Source: Paenibacillus durus ATCC 35681 (GTDB lineage Bacteria; Bacillota; Bacilli; Paenibacillales; Paenibacillaceae). From it: a stretch of 64,000 nucleotides of DNA. The translations under genes and the position numbers were made by a program. The stretch is taken from the NCBI RefSeq assembly GCF_000993825.1, contig NZ_CP011114.1:1116001-1180000 (forward strand), written 5' to 3'. Position 1 is the first letter of the stretch; every line of letters begins with the position of its first letter. The notes beneath the pieces are model-generated. The model did no database searches. It saw only the letters and a list, made by a program, of their open reading frames with translations, and was not told the DNA's origin. This document shows, one piece after another, positions 8,955 through 17,398 of the stretch.

Positions 8955-10049
8955 ATGGGGACGATTTTTAAAAATACAAAATGGGTGCTGCTGCTTTATT
9001 TCCTGCTCTGCGGAAGTGTGACGGCCCTGCTGATGTACGCCGGAAGCTGCTTGGGCTATATCGAAGTCGAGGATTACCGGATGTGGGTGTACCTGTGTCT
9101 TGGCATCGTGCTGTTTACCGCCGTTATCGGCTATATGGCCGTGCAGCGGATTCAGCGGCGGATTGATCATCTGGATCTCAATATGCTGAAGGTAGCCAAA
9201 GGCAATCTTTCCGTTCGGATGCCGGAGAGCGATGATCCTTCTTTTGCCAGAGTTTATCATGAGTTCAATCTTATGATGGATGCGGTCGAGAACAAAATGA
9301 AGCTGCTTCAGCGTCTGGGCGAGCAGGAGGTTGTTGAAAAGGAGAAGGCGGCGGAGAGCGCGGTTCTTGAGGAACGGCGGCGGATGGCCCGGGATTTGCA
9401 TGATACGGTGAGCCAGCAGTTGTTCGCCATTCATATGTCCGCCTCTTCGCTGCCGAAGGTGCTTGAGCGGAATGAAGAACAGGGGCGGACGGTGATGGAC
9501 CAGCTGATCACCATGTCGCAGATGGCTCAGAAGCAGATGCGTGCGCTGATCGCCCAGCTTCGTCCGGTGGAGCTTGAAGGCAGGGACCTGTTCGAAGCGC
9601 TGGAGAAATGGTTCCCGGATTACTGCCGGCAGAATGGACTGAAGGGTATTAAGGAGCTTGAACTGCAGGGCGAGCTGTCCGGGGCGATCGAGCATCAGCT
9701 GTTCCTGATTATCCAGGAAGCGATGGCGAACATCGTGAAGCACTCGGGAGCGCGCCTGGTCAGCCTGTCTCTGCGCGAGGGTCCGAGGCAGGTTGCGCTT
9801 AGCGTCAGCGACGATGGCCAGGGGTTCGAGCTTGCGCATGGCAAACAGGGATCGTACGGCCTGACGACGATGCGGGAACGCGCGGAGAAGCTTGGCGGCC
9901 AGGTTGAAATTATCAGCCGCAGGGGAGCGGGCACGACGATCCGCGTACATATCCCGAAGTTTATTCAGGGGAACGGCGGAGAGATATCCGCTGCAAGCGG
10001 TCTTGCGGCCAGTAAAGAAGAAGGGGAAGAGGAGGCAAGCGGCGAATGA
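8955..10049 (+). CDS. liaS: LiaS-like sensor histidine kinase
   Basis: This 364-aa NarL-type kinase senses cell-envelope stress together with LiaF. Two transmembrane segments (about 10-32 and 42-66) flank a very short outside loop, as in intramembrane-sensing kinases. A HAMP region follows, then the HisKA_3 box RRRMARDLHDTVSQQ with phospho-accepting H149. The HATPase domain includes NIVKHSGA (N box), VSDDGQGFE (G1) and GLTTMRERAEKLGG. It begins 3 bp after liaF and overlaps liaR by 4 bp (ATGA), so translation is coupled. Confidence 0.92.
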   Translation: MGTIFKNTKWVLLLYFLLCGSVTALLMYAGSCLGYIEVEDYRMWVYLCLGIVLFTAVIGYMAVQRIQRRIDHLDLNMLKVAKGNLSVRMPESDDPSFARVYHEFNLMMDAVENKMKLLQRLGEQEVVEKEKAAESAVLEERRRMARDLHDTVSQQLFAIHMSASSLPKVLERNEEQGRTVMDQLITMSQMAQKQMRALIAQLRPVELEGRDLFEALEKWFPDYCRQNGLKGIKELELQGELSGAIEHQLFLIIQEAMANIVKHSGARLVSLSLREGPRQVALSVSDDGQGFELAHGKQGSYGLTTMRERAEKLGGQVEIISRRGAGTTIRVHIPKFIQGNGGEISAASGLAASKEEGEEEASGE

Positions 10050-10702
10050 GCGCGATTAAAATACTGCTGGTGGATGACCATGATATGGTGCGTATGGGGC
10101 TCAAAACCTATCTGATGCTGGAGCCGATGTTTGAGGTGGTGTCTGAGGCGTCAAACGGACAGGAGGCGCTCGAACTGCTGCGTTCCTGGGGCGAGGAAGG
10201 GCTGCCCGATCTGATCCTGATGGATCTGATGATGCCGGTCATGAACGGCGTGGAGACGACCCGTGCGGTGCTGTCCGAGTTTCCGGGGCTGAAAATCGTA
10301 ATATTGACCAGCTTCCTTGAGGATGATCTTGTAGTGGACGCCATTGAGGCGGGCGCGGTCAGCTACGTTCTCAAGACCGTGTCGGCGGAAGAACTGATTT
10401 ATGCGCTGCAGGGGGCGTACCGCGGCATGCCGGTGATGACCGGCGATGTGTCGCAGGCGCTGACGCGCGGCATCCGCCAGCGTACGGTGCAGGATGATTC
10501 ATCCGGCCTGACCGAGCGGGAGAGGGAGGTACTGCTGCTGATTGCGGAAGGCAAGAGCAACAAGGATATCGGCGAGGAACTGCATATCAGCATCAAGACG
10601 GTCAAGACGCATGTCAGCAATCTGCTGATGAAATGCGAACTGGAGGACCGCACGCAGCTTGCCATCTATGCGCACCGCAAGGGATGGGTTACACAGGGAT
10701 AG
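10046..10702 (+). CDS. liaR: LiaR-like response regulator (NarL/FixJ family)
   Basis: This 218-aa regulator has a receiver domain (1-120) with the acidic pair DD at 10-11, phospho-acceptor D60 in LILMDLMMP, and the conserved Lys in YVLKTVSAEEL. The C-terminal LuxR-type helix-turn-helix contains LTEREREVLLLIAEGKSNKD and KTVKTHVSNLL. It is the output of the LiaFSR cell-envelope stress system and usually autoregulates liaF. The start overlaps liaS by 4 bp. Confidence 0.92.
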   Translation: MSAIKILLVDDHDMVRMGLKTYLMLEPMFEVVSEASNGQEALELLRSWGEEGLPDLILMDLMMPVMNGVETTRAVLSEFPGLKIVILTSFLEDDLVVDAIEAGAVSYVLKTVSAEELIYALQGAYRGMPVMTGDVSQALTRGIRQRTVQDDSSGLTEREREVLLLIAEGKSNKDIGEELHISIKTVKTHVSNLLMKCELEDRTQLAIYAHRKGWVTQG

Positions 10703-10925
10703 GTCGTCAGTCGATTTCAAACACAGATGGCTTTTGCAATCTTAAACTCTATGATTCCGCAGTTTTGCAAGAATAGGCTTGTCCAATGAAGTCCGGCGCT
10801 AAGTTAAAGGCGCGCAGGGCTTTTTTTGTATATCTATCTCGTTAATGTTTTATCTTCGCTTAAATTGTTTTTAATGTCGGTTTAAGGTTTGAAGTACAAA
10901 ATATACCCAAGAAAGCAAAATGACT

Positions 10926-10945
10926 CCTTGTCCGTAAGGACAGGG
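10926..10945 (+). other. Hairpin in the 5' leader of the HtrA gene
   Basis: CCTTGTCC-gtaa-GGACAGGG forms an 8-bp stem with a GTAA tetraloop, immediately before the ribosome site GGGAGGG of the downstream gene. It lacks a T-run, so it is not a terminator; it might stabilise the message or modulate initiation. Confidence 0.5.
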
Positions 10946-10962
10946 CGCGGGAGGGTAAAACA

Positions 10963-12603
10963 ATGGACGAGAACAAGAACAGATATAACGGCGATGGCGG
11001 CGATCGTTTTGAGAAACAATCGCCGGACCGGGAGTGGAACAAGGACGGACAGTCTCCCGAATCGAATTCATCCTACTATTATTCGTACGGCCCTTTTAAA
11101 TCCCTTAATCATAATGAGCAGAATACGGACGGCGTGGAGCATTATAGCCGGAGGGAGCCGGAACGGGTAGAAGTCACTACTCCCCAACCGGTCAAGCCGG
11201 TTCCTTATCATTCGTTTCGCTCCACGGGTCACGGCGGAGGCTATGGAGGAGGCAACGGTAATGGCGGCGGAAGCGGTTCGGACGGAGGAAACGGCTGGCA
11301 GTTCAATCAGAAGCCAAAGAAGCCTGTAAGAACCGCAGTCCTTTCCTTCCTTGCAGGCATGCTTGTGCTCTCAGGCTCCATGTTCATGGCTGACCGTGGG
11401 AACTGGTTCACAGGAGATCAAGCGGCAACAGTGGCCTTGAGTTCACAGGGCAAGGCGGCCAACGAGAGCGCCTCAGTGGCAGCGTCGGCTTCAACGACGG
11501 GGCTTGTGACCGGATCACAAGGCGTCTCCAGTGTCGTAGACGAAGCGGGACCGGCGGTTGTCAAAATTGAGACGCTCGTAAAATCGGCTTCCCGCGGAGG
11601 CCAAAGTAATCCGAACTTGAATGATCCATTCTCTCAATTCTTCTTTGGTGACCAATTCGGTGGCAATTCGTCCGGACAGTCCCAGCAGAACAACGGCAGC
11701 GGCTCTGGCTCGGATTCGCAGCTGACGCCTTACGGCATCGGCACCGGATTTATATACGATAAAGCGGGTTACATTCTGACCAACCAGCACGTAATTGAGA
11801 ATGCCGACGTTATCCAGGTTACCGTCGATGGCAACTCCAAGCCGTATGAAGCAAAGCTGCTTGGGTCCAGCGCGGACTTGGACCTCGCGGTGCTGAAGAT
11901 CGAAGGGGACAACAATTTCCCGACCGTGCCGCTCGGCGACTCGAACGCCATCAAGGTAGGCTCGGAGGTCGTGGCAATCGGCAACCCGCAGGGCTTTGAC
12001 CATACGGTTACTGCGGGGGTGCTGAGCGCGAAAGGCCGGAGCATTGACATCAACGAAGAACAAGGCAACGGTACGCGCAATTATACGGATCTGCTGCAGA
12101 CGGACGCTTCCATCAATCCCGGCAACTCCGGCGGACCGCTGCTTAACGCAAGCGGCCAGGTCATCGGCATGAACGTTGCCGTCAGCACGGATTCGCAAGG
12201 TATTGGCTTCGCCATACCGGTCAATAAAATTAAGGAAGTTGTCGACAAGCTTGAGGCGAATCAAGCCATCCCTAAAGATCCGGTTCCATTTATCGGCGCT
12301 TCGCTGATGACGATTACCGATGAAGTGGCGAAGCAAATGGGCACTAATATCAAGGAAGGCTCCGTTGTAGCCGAGATTATTTACAAATCGCCGGCTTATG
12401 CTGCCGACCTGCGTCCGTACGATATTATTACCGGCGCTAATGGAACGAAATATGCGACTAGCCAGGACTTGATCGACTTCATCAAGACCAAAAAGGTCGG
12501 AGACAAAATTACGCTTAATGTCGTCAGAGACGGCAAAAGTCTGGATCTGTCGGTAACGATCGGCAACAAGAACGACTTCAATACAGCACAGACCCAGCAG
12601 TAA
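10963..12603 (+). CDS. htrA: HtrA-like membrane-anchored serine protease with PDZ domain
   Basis: This 546-aa S1C protease degrades or refolds misfolded secreted proteins at the outer face of the membrane. It has a hydrophilic, Gly-rich cytoplasmic N-terminus (1-120), one transmembrane segment (about 124-142) and a trypsin-like domain. The catalytic triad is H276 (TNQHVIEN), D307 (DLDLAVLKI) and S389 (NPGNSGGPLL). A single PDZ domain covers about 440-530. GGGAGGG precedes the ATG, and a hairpin lies in the leader. It sits between LiaFSR and an OmpR-type two-component pair; in Bacillus, htrA genes respond to secretion stress through CssRS, and the downstream pair may play that part here (inference). 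Confidence 0.94.
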   Translation: MDENKNRYNGDGGDRFEKQSPDREWNKDGQSPESNSSYYYSYGPFKSLNHNEQNTDGVEHYSRREPERVEVTTPQPVKPVPYHSFRSTGHGGGYGGGNGNGGGSGSDGGNGWQFNQKPKKPVRTAVLSFLAGMLVLSGSMFMADRGNWFTGDQAATVALSSQGKAANESASVAASASTTGLVTGSQGVSSVVDEAGPAVVKIETLVKSASRGGQSNPNLNDPFSQFFFGDQFGGNSSGQSQQNNGSGSGSDSQLTPYGIGTGFIYDKAGYILTNQHVIENADVIQVTVDGNSKPYEAKLLGSSADLDLAVLKIEGDNNFPTVPLGDSNAIKVGSEVVAIGNPQGFDHTVTAGVLSAKGRSIDINEEQGNGTRNYTDLLQTDASINPGNSGGPLLNASGQVIGMNVAVSTDSQGIGFAIPVNKIKEVVDKLEANQAIPKDPVPFIGASLMTITDEVAKQMGTNIKEGSVVAEIIYKSPAYAADLRPYDIITGANGTKYATSQDLIDFIKTKKVGDKITLNVVRDGKSLDLSVTIGNKNDFNTAQTQQ

Positions 12604-12617
12604 TCAGGCGGTACACG

Positions 12618-12647
12618 AAAAGCGGGAGGGGCGGCCCTTCCGCTTTT
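12618..12647 (+). terminator. Terminator of the HtrA gene
   Basis: AAAAGCGG-AGGG-gcgg-CCCT-CCGCTTTT forms a long stem ending in TTTTG, 15 bp after the stop. Confidence 0.8.
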
Positions 12648-12720
12648 GTCGTAGATGTGCGCGGCAAAGCATTCACTGCTAAAATAGAGATATATAGAAC
12701 ATTGACAAAGGGGCGGCTTC

Positions 12721-13410
12721 ATGCGACCGAATATTTTGATTATTGACGATGATGAAAAAATCATTTCCATGCTGCGTAGGGGACTGGCGTTTGAGGGTTA
12801 TGACGTAAAGACGGCGTCCAACGGGGCGGACGGCCTGCGGGCCGTGCTGAACAGCGATCCGGATGTTGTTGTTCTCGATGTCATGATGCCTCAGGTGGAT
12901 GGCTTTGAGGTGTGCCGGAGGCTTAGAGAGGGCGGCAGCACCGTTCCCGTACTGATGCTCACGGCCAAGGATGAGGTGGAGCACAGGGTCAAAGGTCTGG
13001 ACCTCGGAGCGGATGATTATCTGGTGAAGCCGTTCGCGCTGGAAGAACTGCTGGCGCGGGTGAGAGCGCTGCTGCGGCGCAAAAGTGAACAAATTGGGGG
13101 CAGCGAGCAGGCGGTTGTCTACGAGGACGTTGTGCTGGATGTCGATTCCCGGGAAGTAACGCGCGGCGGCAAACGGCTGGAGCTGACGGCAAAAGAATTC
13201 GAGCTGCTGCATTTGTTTATGCAGAATCCGAAGCGGGTGCTGTCCCGCGACCTGATTATGGACAAGATTTGGGGCTATGATTACAGCGGCGAATCCAATG
13301 TGCTGGAGGTTTATATCGCCATGCTGCGCCAAAAGACCGAAGAACACGGGGGCAAACGCCTCATTCAGACGATCCGTGGAGCCGGTTATATCCTAAGAGG
13401 TGACAACTAA
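12721..13410 (+). CDS. OmpR/PhoB-family response regulator
   Basis: This 229-aa response regulator has a receiver (1-118) with DDD at 9-11, phospho-acceptor D53 in VVLDVMMPQ, and the Lys in DYLVKPFALEEL. The winged-helix output domain (about 130-228) includes LTAKEFELLHLFMQNP and RTIRGAGYILRG style ending IQTIRGAGYIL. It pairs with the kinase that follows; the two genes abut. It lies just downstream of the HtrA gene, suggesting a role in envelope or secretion stress, but its signal cannot be read from sequence. Confidence 0.92.
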   Translation: MRPNILIIDDDEKIISMLRRGLAFEGYDVKTASNGADGLRAVLNSDPDVVVLDVMMPQVDGFEVCRRLREGGSTVPVLMLTAKDEVEHRVKGLDLGADDYLVKPFALEELLARVRALLRRKSEQIGGSEQAVVYEDVVLDVDSREVTRGGKRLELTAKEFELLHLFMQNPKRVLSRDLIMDKIWGYDYSGESNVLEVYIAMLRQKTEEHGGKRLIQTIRGAGYILRGDN

Positions 13411-13411
13411 G

Positions 13412-14833
13412 ATGTCGATCAAGCTGCGGCTGACCGCATGGTATTCGGGCATATTGGCCGTCATGCTGCTGGCCTTTTCAGCATCCATTTTCGGTTTTTT
13501 CTATATTAATACGTACGGGGATCTACAAGACAGGCTCCGGGATCAGGCGAAAGGCGAATCGCTGGACGTTGTCTTCGATAAACGCCTGGACGCCCAGAAT
13601 TTGTACGGGCAAATGTACTTCTATGATAGCGGAGATTTTATCCAGAGTTTGAGTTTGAAAAATATTGATCTGCGGTTCGATATTCCGGCCCGGCAGAACC
13701 TCAAGGTTGAAGAATTTAAAGATGCCTATTACAGAGGCTACCATTTTTTGATTTATCAAAAGGCGGTCAATGTCCAGGGCTACGATAACAATCCAGCGGC
13801 CGTTCTGCAAATGGCGGCATATACCGGGGAACAGGACAAACTGCTGGACCGGCTGAAGACGATCCTGATCACAGGCTCCTTTGCCACGTTGATTGCAGCC
13901 TTTACCTTCGGCTTATTCTTGGCCCGCAAAGCGATGAGCCCGATCGGCAAGGTAATTGAAGCCGCCGAAGGCATTCAGACAGGCAACGACCTCAGTGTAC
14001 GGATCGAATACAACGGGCCGCCAGATGAAATCGGAAGGCTGATCCGGACGGTGAACAGTATGTTGGGCCGTATGGAAGGGTTTTACAAAAATCTGGAGGA
14101 TTCGTACGCGGCCCAGCGCCGTTTCGTGTCGGATGCTTCGCATGAGCTTCGCACGCCGCTGACGACTATTCGAGGCAACATCGAACTGCTTCAAAAGGTA
14201 TGGGAGCTTGAGCCTGGAGAAAATCCTTCGCTGGATGAAGCGGCAATACGACAAATTTCGGTGGAGTCCGTACATGATATCGCGGACGAGGCGAAGCGCA
14301 TGAGCCGGCTGGTCGCCGATATGCTGTCTTTGGCCAGAGCCGATACGGGCCGTACCTTCGAGAAGGAGCCGATAGCGCTAGAACCGATGATGAACGAGGT
14401 GGCTCGCCGCGCCGCTTTCCTCCCCCGGGATGCGGAGTGGATTACGGGAGACCTGTCGGGCCTTAATGGCAAATATGTGCTGGGCAACAAGGATTATTTG
14501 CAGCAGATGCTGTTCATTTTCATTGACAATGCCTTCAAATATACGCCGTCCGGAGAAGTGACGTTCGACGCGGTGGTGTATCAGCATCAAGTAGGCATCC
14601 GGGTTAAGGATACCGGCATCGGGATGGAAAAAGACGAGGTACCGCATATTTTCGACCGGTTCTACCGGGCGGATGAATCTCGCGGCATTACCGAAGGCAT
14701 CGGACTCGGGTTGTCCATCGCCAAATGGATCATTGATGAGCACGGAGGATCGGTTGAGGTAGTCACCCGCCAGGGCGAAGGCACAACGTTCGTGATTTGG
14801 CTACCCTTGCTCTTTGCCGCTCCGCTTGAGTAG
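13412..14833 (+). CDS. HAMP-domain sensor histidine kinase
   Basis: This 473-aa membrane kinase is the partner of the preceding regulator. TM1 is about residues 8-30, an extracytoplasmic sensor of roughly 120 aa follows, TM2 is about 155-175 (LIAAFTFGLFLARKAM), and then a HAMP domain. HisKA contains SDASHELRTPLTT with H244, and HATPase_c has DNAFKYTPSG, KDTGIGMEKDEV and GIGLGLSIAKW. I chose ATG 13412, directly after the regulator's stop, with AGAGGTG about 10 bases upstream. A GTG at 13400 would extend the protein by four residues into the regulator gene. Confidence 0.92.
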   Translation: MSIKLRLTAWYSGILAVMLLAFSASIFGFFYINTYGDLQDRLRDQAKGESLDVVFDKRLDAQNLYGQMYFYDSGDFIQSLSLKNIDLRFDIPARQNLKVEEFKDAYYRGYHFLIYQKAVNVQGYDNNPAAVLQMAAYTGEQDKLLDRLKTILITGSFATLIAAFTFGLFLARKAMSPIGKVIEAAEGIQTGNDLSVRIEYNGPPDEIGRLIRTVNSMLGRMEGFYKNLEDSYAAQRRFVSDASHELRTPLTTIRGNIELLQKVWELEPGENPSLDEAAIRQISVESVHDIADEAKRMSRLVADMLSLARADTGRTFEKEPIALEPMMNEVARRAAFLPRDAEWITGDLSGLNGKYVLGNKDYLQQMLFIFIDNAFKYTPSGEVTFDAVVYQHQVGIRVKDTGIGMEKDEVPHIFDRFYRADESRGITEGIGLGLSIAKWIIDEHGGSVEVVTRQGEGTTFVIWLPLLFAAPLE

Positions 14834-14863
14834 GATATAATGGAACAGAAGGTTGGTGAAGCA

Positions 14864-15829
14864 ATGGAAGTTATCAAAATTTCTCCCCGGGGATACTGCT
14901 ACGGTGTGGTTGATGCCATGGTCATGGCCCGTCAGGCCGCTAAAAATCTCGATCTCCCCCGGCCGATCTATATCCTGGGCATGATTGTCCATAACAGCCA
15001 CGTTACCCACGCTTTCGAGGATGAGGGTATAATTACGGTCGACGGCAGCAACCGCCTGGAAATATTGGACAAGATTGACAGCGGAACCGTCATCTTCACC
15101 GCGCATGGCGTTTCACCGGAGGTACGCAGGAGAGCGCGTGAGAAAGGGCTGACGACCGTCGACGCCACCTGTCCGGATGTAACCAAGACGTATGATCTTA
15201 TTCACGAAAAGGTCGCGGAAGGCTGCGAAATTATCTACATCGGCAAGAAAGGCCACCCTGAGCCGGAAGGCGCCATGGGTATCGCTCCCGGGCATGTGCA
15301 TCTGATCGAAAAGGAAGAGGAGATATCCTCTCTGACCCTGCCGGCTGATTCCCAGATTGTCATTACAAACCAGACGACGATGAGCCAGTGGGATATCAAG
15401 CATATTATGAAAAAACTGCTGGAGACTTTCCCCGGCGCCGAGGTGCATAACGAGATTTGTTTGGCAACGCAGATCCGGCAGGAGGCCGTAGCGGAACAGG
15501 CTGGTCAGGCCGATCTTGTCATTGTTGTCGGCGACCCGCGCAGCAACAATTCCAACCGGCTGGCCCAGGTGTCCGAGGAGATAGCAGGTGTTCCGGCCCA
15601 CCGGATTGCTGACGTATCGGAGCTGAAGGCTGAGTGGCTGAAGGGGATCTCGAAAGTGGCTGTCACTTCGGGCGCGTCGACACCGACGCCAATCACGAAG
15701 GAAGTCATAGCGTACTTGGAGCAGTATGATCCGGCAAATCCAGACACATGGGAGATTAAGCGTACAGTCAACATGGCAAAGCTGCTGCCGCCGGTCAAAG
15801 CCAAAGCCGGTCAGTCCTCCCAATCATAA
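14864..15829 (+). CDS. ispH: 4-hydroxy-3-methylbut-2-enyl diphosphate reductase (IspH/LytB)
   Basis: IspH performs the last step of the MEP isoprenoid pathway, reducing HMBPP to IPP and DMAPP with a [4Fe-4S] cluster. The three cluster cysteines are visible: C12 (PRGYCYGV), C103 (DATCPDV) and C199 (NEICLAT). The substrate-binding [10 protein letters not shown] and NQTTMSQWD motifs are present. I prefer ATG 14864, giving [10 protein letters not shown] (321 aa), because that matches the usual start; an ATG at 14840 would add eight residues. The gene is monocistronic between the kinase and aroF. Confidence 0.95.
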   Translation: MEVIKISPRGYCYGVVDAMVMARQAAKNLDLPRPIYILGMIVHNSHVTHAFEDEGIITVDGSNRLEILDKIDSGTVIFTAHGVSPEVRRRAREKGLTTVDATCPDVTKTYDLIHEKVAEGCEIIYIGKKGHPEPEGAMGIAPGHVHLIEKEEEISSLTLPADSQIVITNQTTMSQWDIKHIMKKLLETFPGAEVHNEICLATQIRQEAVAEQAGQADLVIVVGDPRSNNSNRLAQVSEEIAGVPAHRIADVSELKAEWLKGISKVAVTSGASTPTPITKEVIAYLEQYDPANPDTWEIKRTVNMAKLLPPVKAKAGQSSQS

Positions 15830-15951
15830 GTTTTTCGATTTTTCAGTGTCAGCGCCTTATGTCGCTAGCGGCTTAGGGCGTTTACATATTTATTTTTTGT
15901 AATTGCCATGATAAACTTCTTGCTATTGGAATAATTATTTTGCAGAAGGGG

Positions 15952-15980
15952 TTGACGGGAAACAGATTATCGCATAGAAT
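15952..15980 (+). promoter_or_regulatory. Sigma-A promoter of aroF
   Basis: TTGACG (15952-15957) and TAGAAT (15975-15980) are separated by 17 bp. The implied transcript starts about 98 bp before the aroF ATG. Confidence 0.65.
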
Positions 15981-16084
15981 TGCTTTAGTGATTAAAAGCA
16001 TAAAAGCTTAAAAGCGTCGTAGTAAAATAGCGAATGCAAACAATCAAACATTAAACTATACAGGATTGGAAAGGAAGGAATCAG

Positions 16085-17128
16085 ATGATCGTTATTACAT
16101 CGAATCAAACTCCGGAGGAACAAATTAACGATATTATCGCAGCGATCGAGAAGGAGGGCCTGCAGGTGCATTTGTCCAAAGGATCGGACCGCACGGTTAT
16201 CGGTCTGGTGGGCAGCGTGAACCCGAAGCTTGCCGAGCATCTTCGCCAAATGAAGGGCGTGGAGAATGTGGTTAAAATCTCCAAGTCCTACAAGCTGGCG
16301 AGCAGAGACTTTCATCCGGACGACACGGTCATCGAGGTTAAGGGAGTCAAGATCGGCGGAGAGCATCTGGCGATCATGGGCGGTCCGTGCGCAGTGGAAT
16401 CTCCTGAGCAGATCGACGAAATCGCAAAACTGGTAAAAGCGGCGGGAGCGCAGATTCTTCGCGGCGGAGCATTCAAGCCGCGCACCGGACCTTACAGCTT
16501 CCAAGGGATCGGCGTGGAAGGTCTGAAGATGATGGCGGAAGCGGGAGAGCGCCACGGCCTGTTGACCATCACCGAGGTCATGACGCCGGAGTATGTTGAC
16601 GTGTGCGCGGAATACGCCGACATTCTCCAAGTGGGCACGCGGAATATGCAGAACTTTGATCTGCTCCGCGCGCTTGGAACATGCGGCCGTCCCGTGCTGC
16701 TGAAACGCGGTTTCAGCGCGACATACGACGAACTGCTGAATGCGGCTGAGTACATCCTGGCTGGCGGCAACCGTGATGTTATGCTCTGCGAGCGCGGTAT
16801 CCGCACTTTCGAGACTTACACCCGCAATACGCTAGATCTGTCGGCTATTCCGGTGCTTCAGGGCCTCAGCCACCTTCCTGTCATTTCCGACCCGAGCCAC
16901 GGAACGGGACGCCGCGAACTGGTAGAGCCTATGGCTAAGGCGTCCGTTGCCGCAGGAGCCAACGGCCTGATTATCGAAATGCATACCGATCCGGACAACT
17001 CCATGACGGGTGACGGCGTTCAGTCCCTGTTCCCGGATCAGTTCAGCAATCTGCTCAAGGATCTGGAGAAGCTGGCACCGCTTGTCGGCAAGAAATTCTC
17101 CACCCAGGAAGCAATTTCCGTTAAATAA
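16085..17128 (+). CDS. aroF: 3-deoxy-7-phosphoheptulonate synthase (AroA-beta/KDO8PS-like type)
   Basis: DAHP synthase condenses PEP and erythrose-4-phosphate, the first step of the shikimate pathway. The 347-aa protein has an N-terminal ferredoxin-like regulatory domain (about 1-70) and a TIM-barrel catalytic domain. The barrel contains [32 protein letters not shown] and [10 protein letters not shown], with a metal-binding Cys in GPCAVE. The N-terminal domain type is associated with allosteric control by tyrosine or phenylalanine, or by prephenate/chorismate when a mutase is fused. There is no mutase domain here. It is monocistronic with its own promoter and terminator. Confidence 0.95.
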   Translation: MIVITSNQTPEEQINDIIAAIEKEGLQVHLSKGSDRTVIGLVGSVNPKLAEHLRQMKGVENVVKISKSYKLASRDFHPDDTVIEVKGVKIGGEHLAIMGGPCAVESPEQIDEIAKLVKAAGAQILRGGAFKPRTGPYSFQGIGVEGLKMMAEAGERHGLLTITEVMTPEYVDVCAEYADILQVGTRNMQNFDLLRALGTCGRPVLLKRGFSATYDELLNAAEYILAGGNRDVMLCERGIRTFETYTRNTLDLSAIPVLQGLSHLPVISDPSHGTGRRELVEPMAKASVAAGANGLIIEMHTDPDNSMTGDGVQSLFPDQFSNLLKDLEKLAPLVGKKFSTQEAISVK

Positions 17129-17145
17129 ACGCCTCTTAATACAGG

Positions 17146-17198
17146 CAGCCTTTTTTCCAGCTTTAACTAGTGGAAGAAGGGCTGTTTGCTGTATTTTT
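17146..17198 (+). terminator. Terminator of aroF
   Basis: CAGCCTTTTTTCCA pairs with TGGAAGAAGGGCTG (two G-U pairs) and is followed by TTTGCTGTATTTTT. Confidence 0.85.
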
Positions 17199-17246
17199 AA
17201 AGTGGAATTTATCGCTTGTGGGTCCTGAATAAATAATTCACGAAAG

Positions 17247-17263
17247 CGTAAGAATATCTTACA
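17247..17263. promoter_or_regulatory. GlnR/TnrA-type operator upstream of glnA
   Basis: CGTAA-GAATATC-TTACA matches the GlnR/TnrA consensus TGTNA-N7-TNACA except for the first base. It lies about 30 bp upstream of the -35 element, a position similar to the distal site in the Bacillus glnRA promoter. Confidence 0.65.
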
Positions 17264-17277
17264 TTGGCATAAAAAAT

Positions 17278-17306
17278 ACCTTACATAAGCATTGACGATG
17301 TAAGGT
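17278..17306. promoter_or_regulatory. Inverted repeat enclosing the glnA -35 element
   Basis: A perfect 9-bp inverted repeat, ACCTTACAT...ATGTAAGGT (17278-17286 and 17298-17306), encloses the -35 hexamer TTGACG. The TTACA and TGTAA half-sites are those of GlnR-type regulators but in the outward arrangement. A bound dimer would occlude RNA polymerase. Confidence 0.6.
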
Positions 17307-17320
17307 TTGAGTTTTATAAT
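17292..17320 (+). promoter_or_regulatory. Sigma-A promoter of glnA
   Basis: TTGACG (17292-17297) and a consensus TATAAT (17315-17320) are separated by 17 bp, about 78 bp before the start codon. Confidence 0.8.
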
Positions 17321-17398
17321 GACGACAGTTAAAATTAAACCGAGAACATTTGCATGGTGGGTACGGCTTAATGTTCGGAACTTAGGGAGGAAAATTTA

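Noticed and set aside
10770..10830. Candidate terminator after liaR (GCGC...GCGC followed by TTTTTTT)
   Set aside because: The T-run is good but the stem is short and interrupted; I could not support a stable hairpin.
15838..15895. Candidate terminator after ispH (CGCC...GGGCG)
   Set aside because: The hairpin has several mismatches and the T-run is separated from it.
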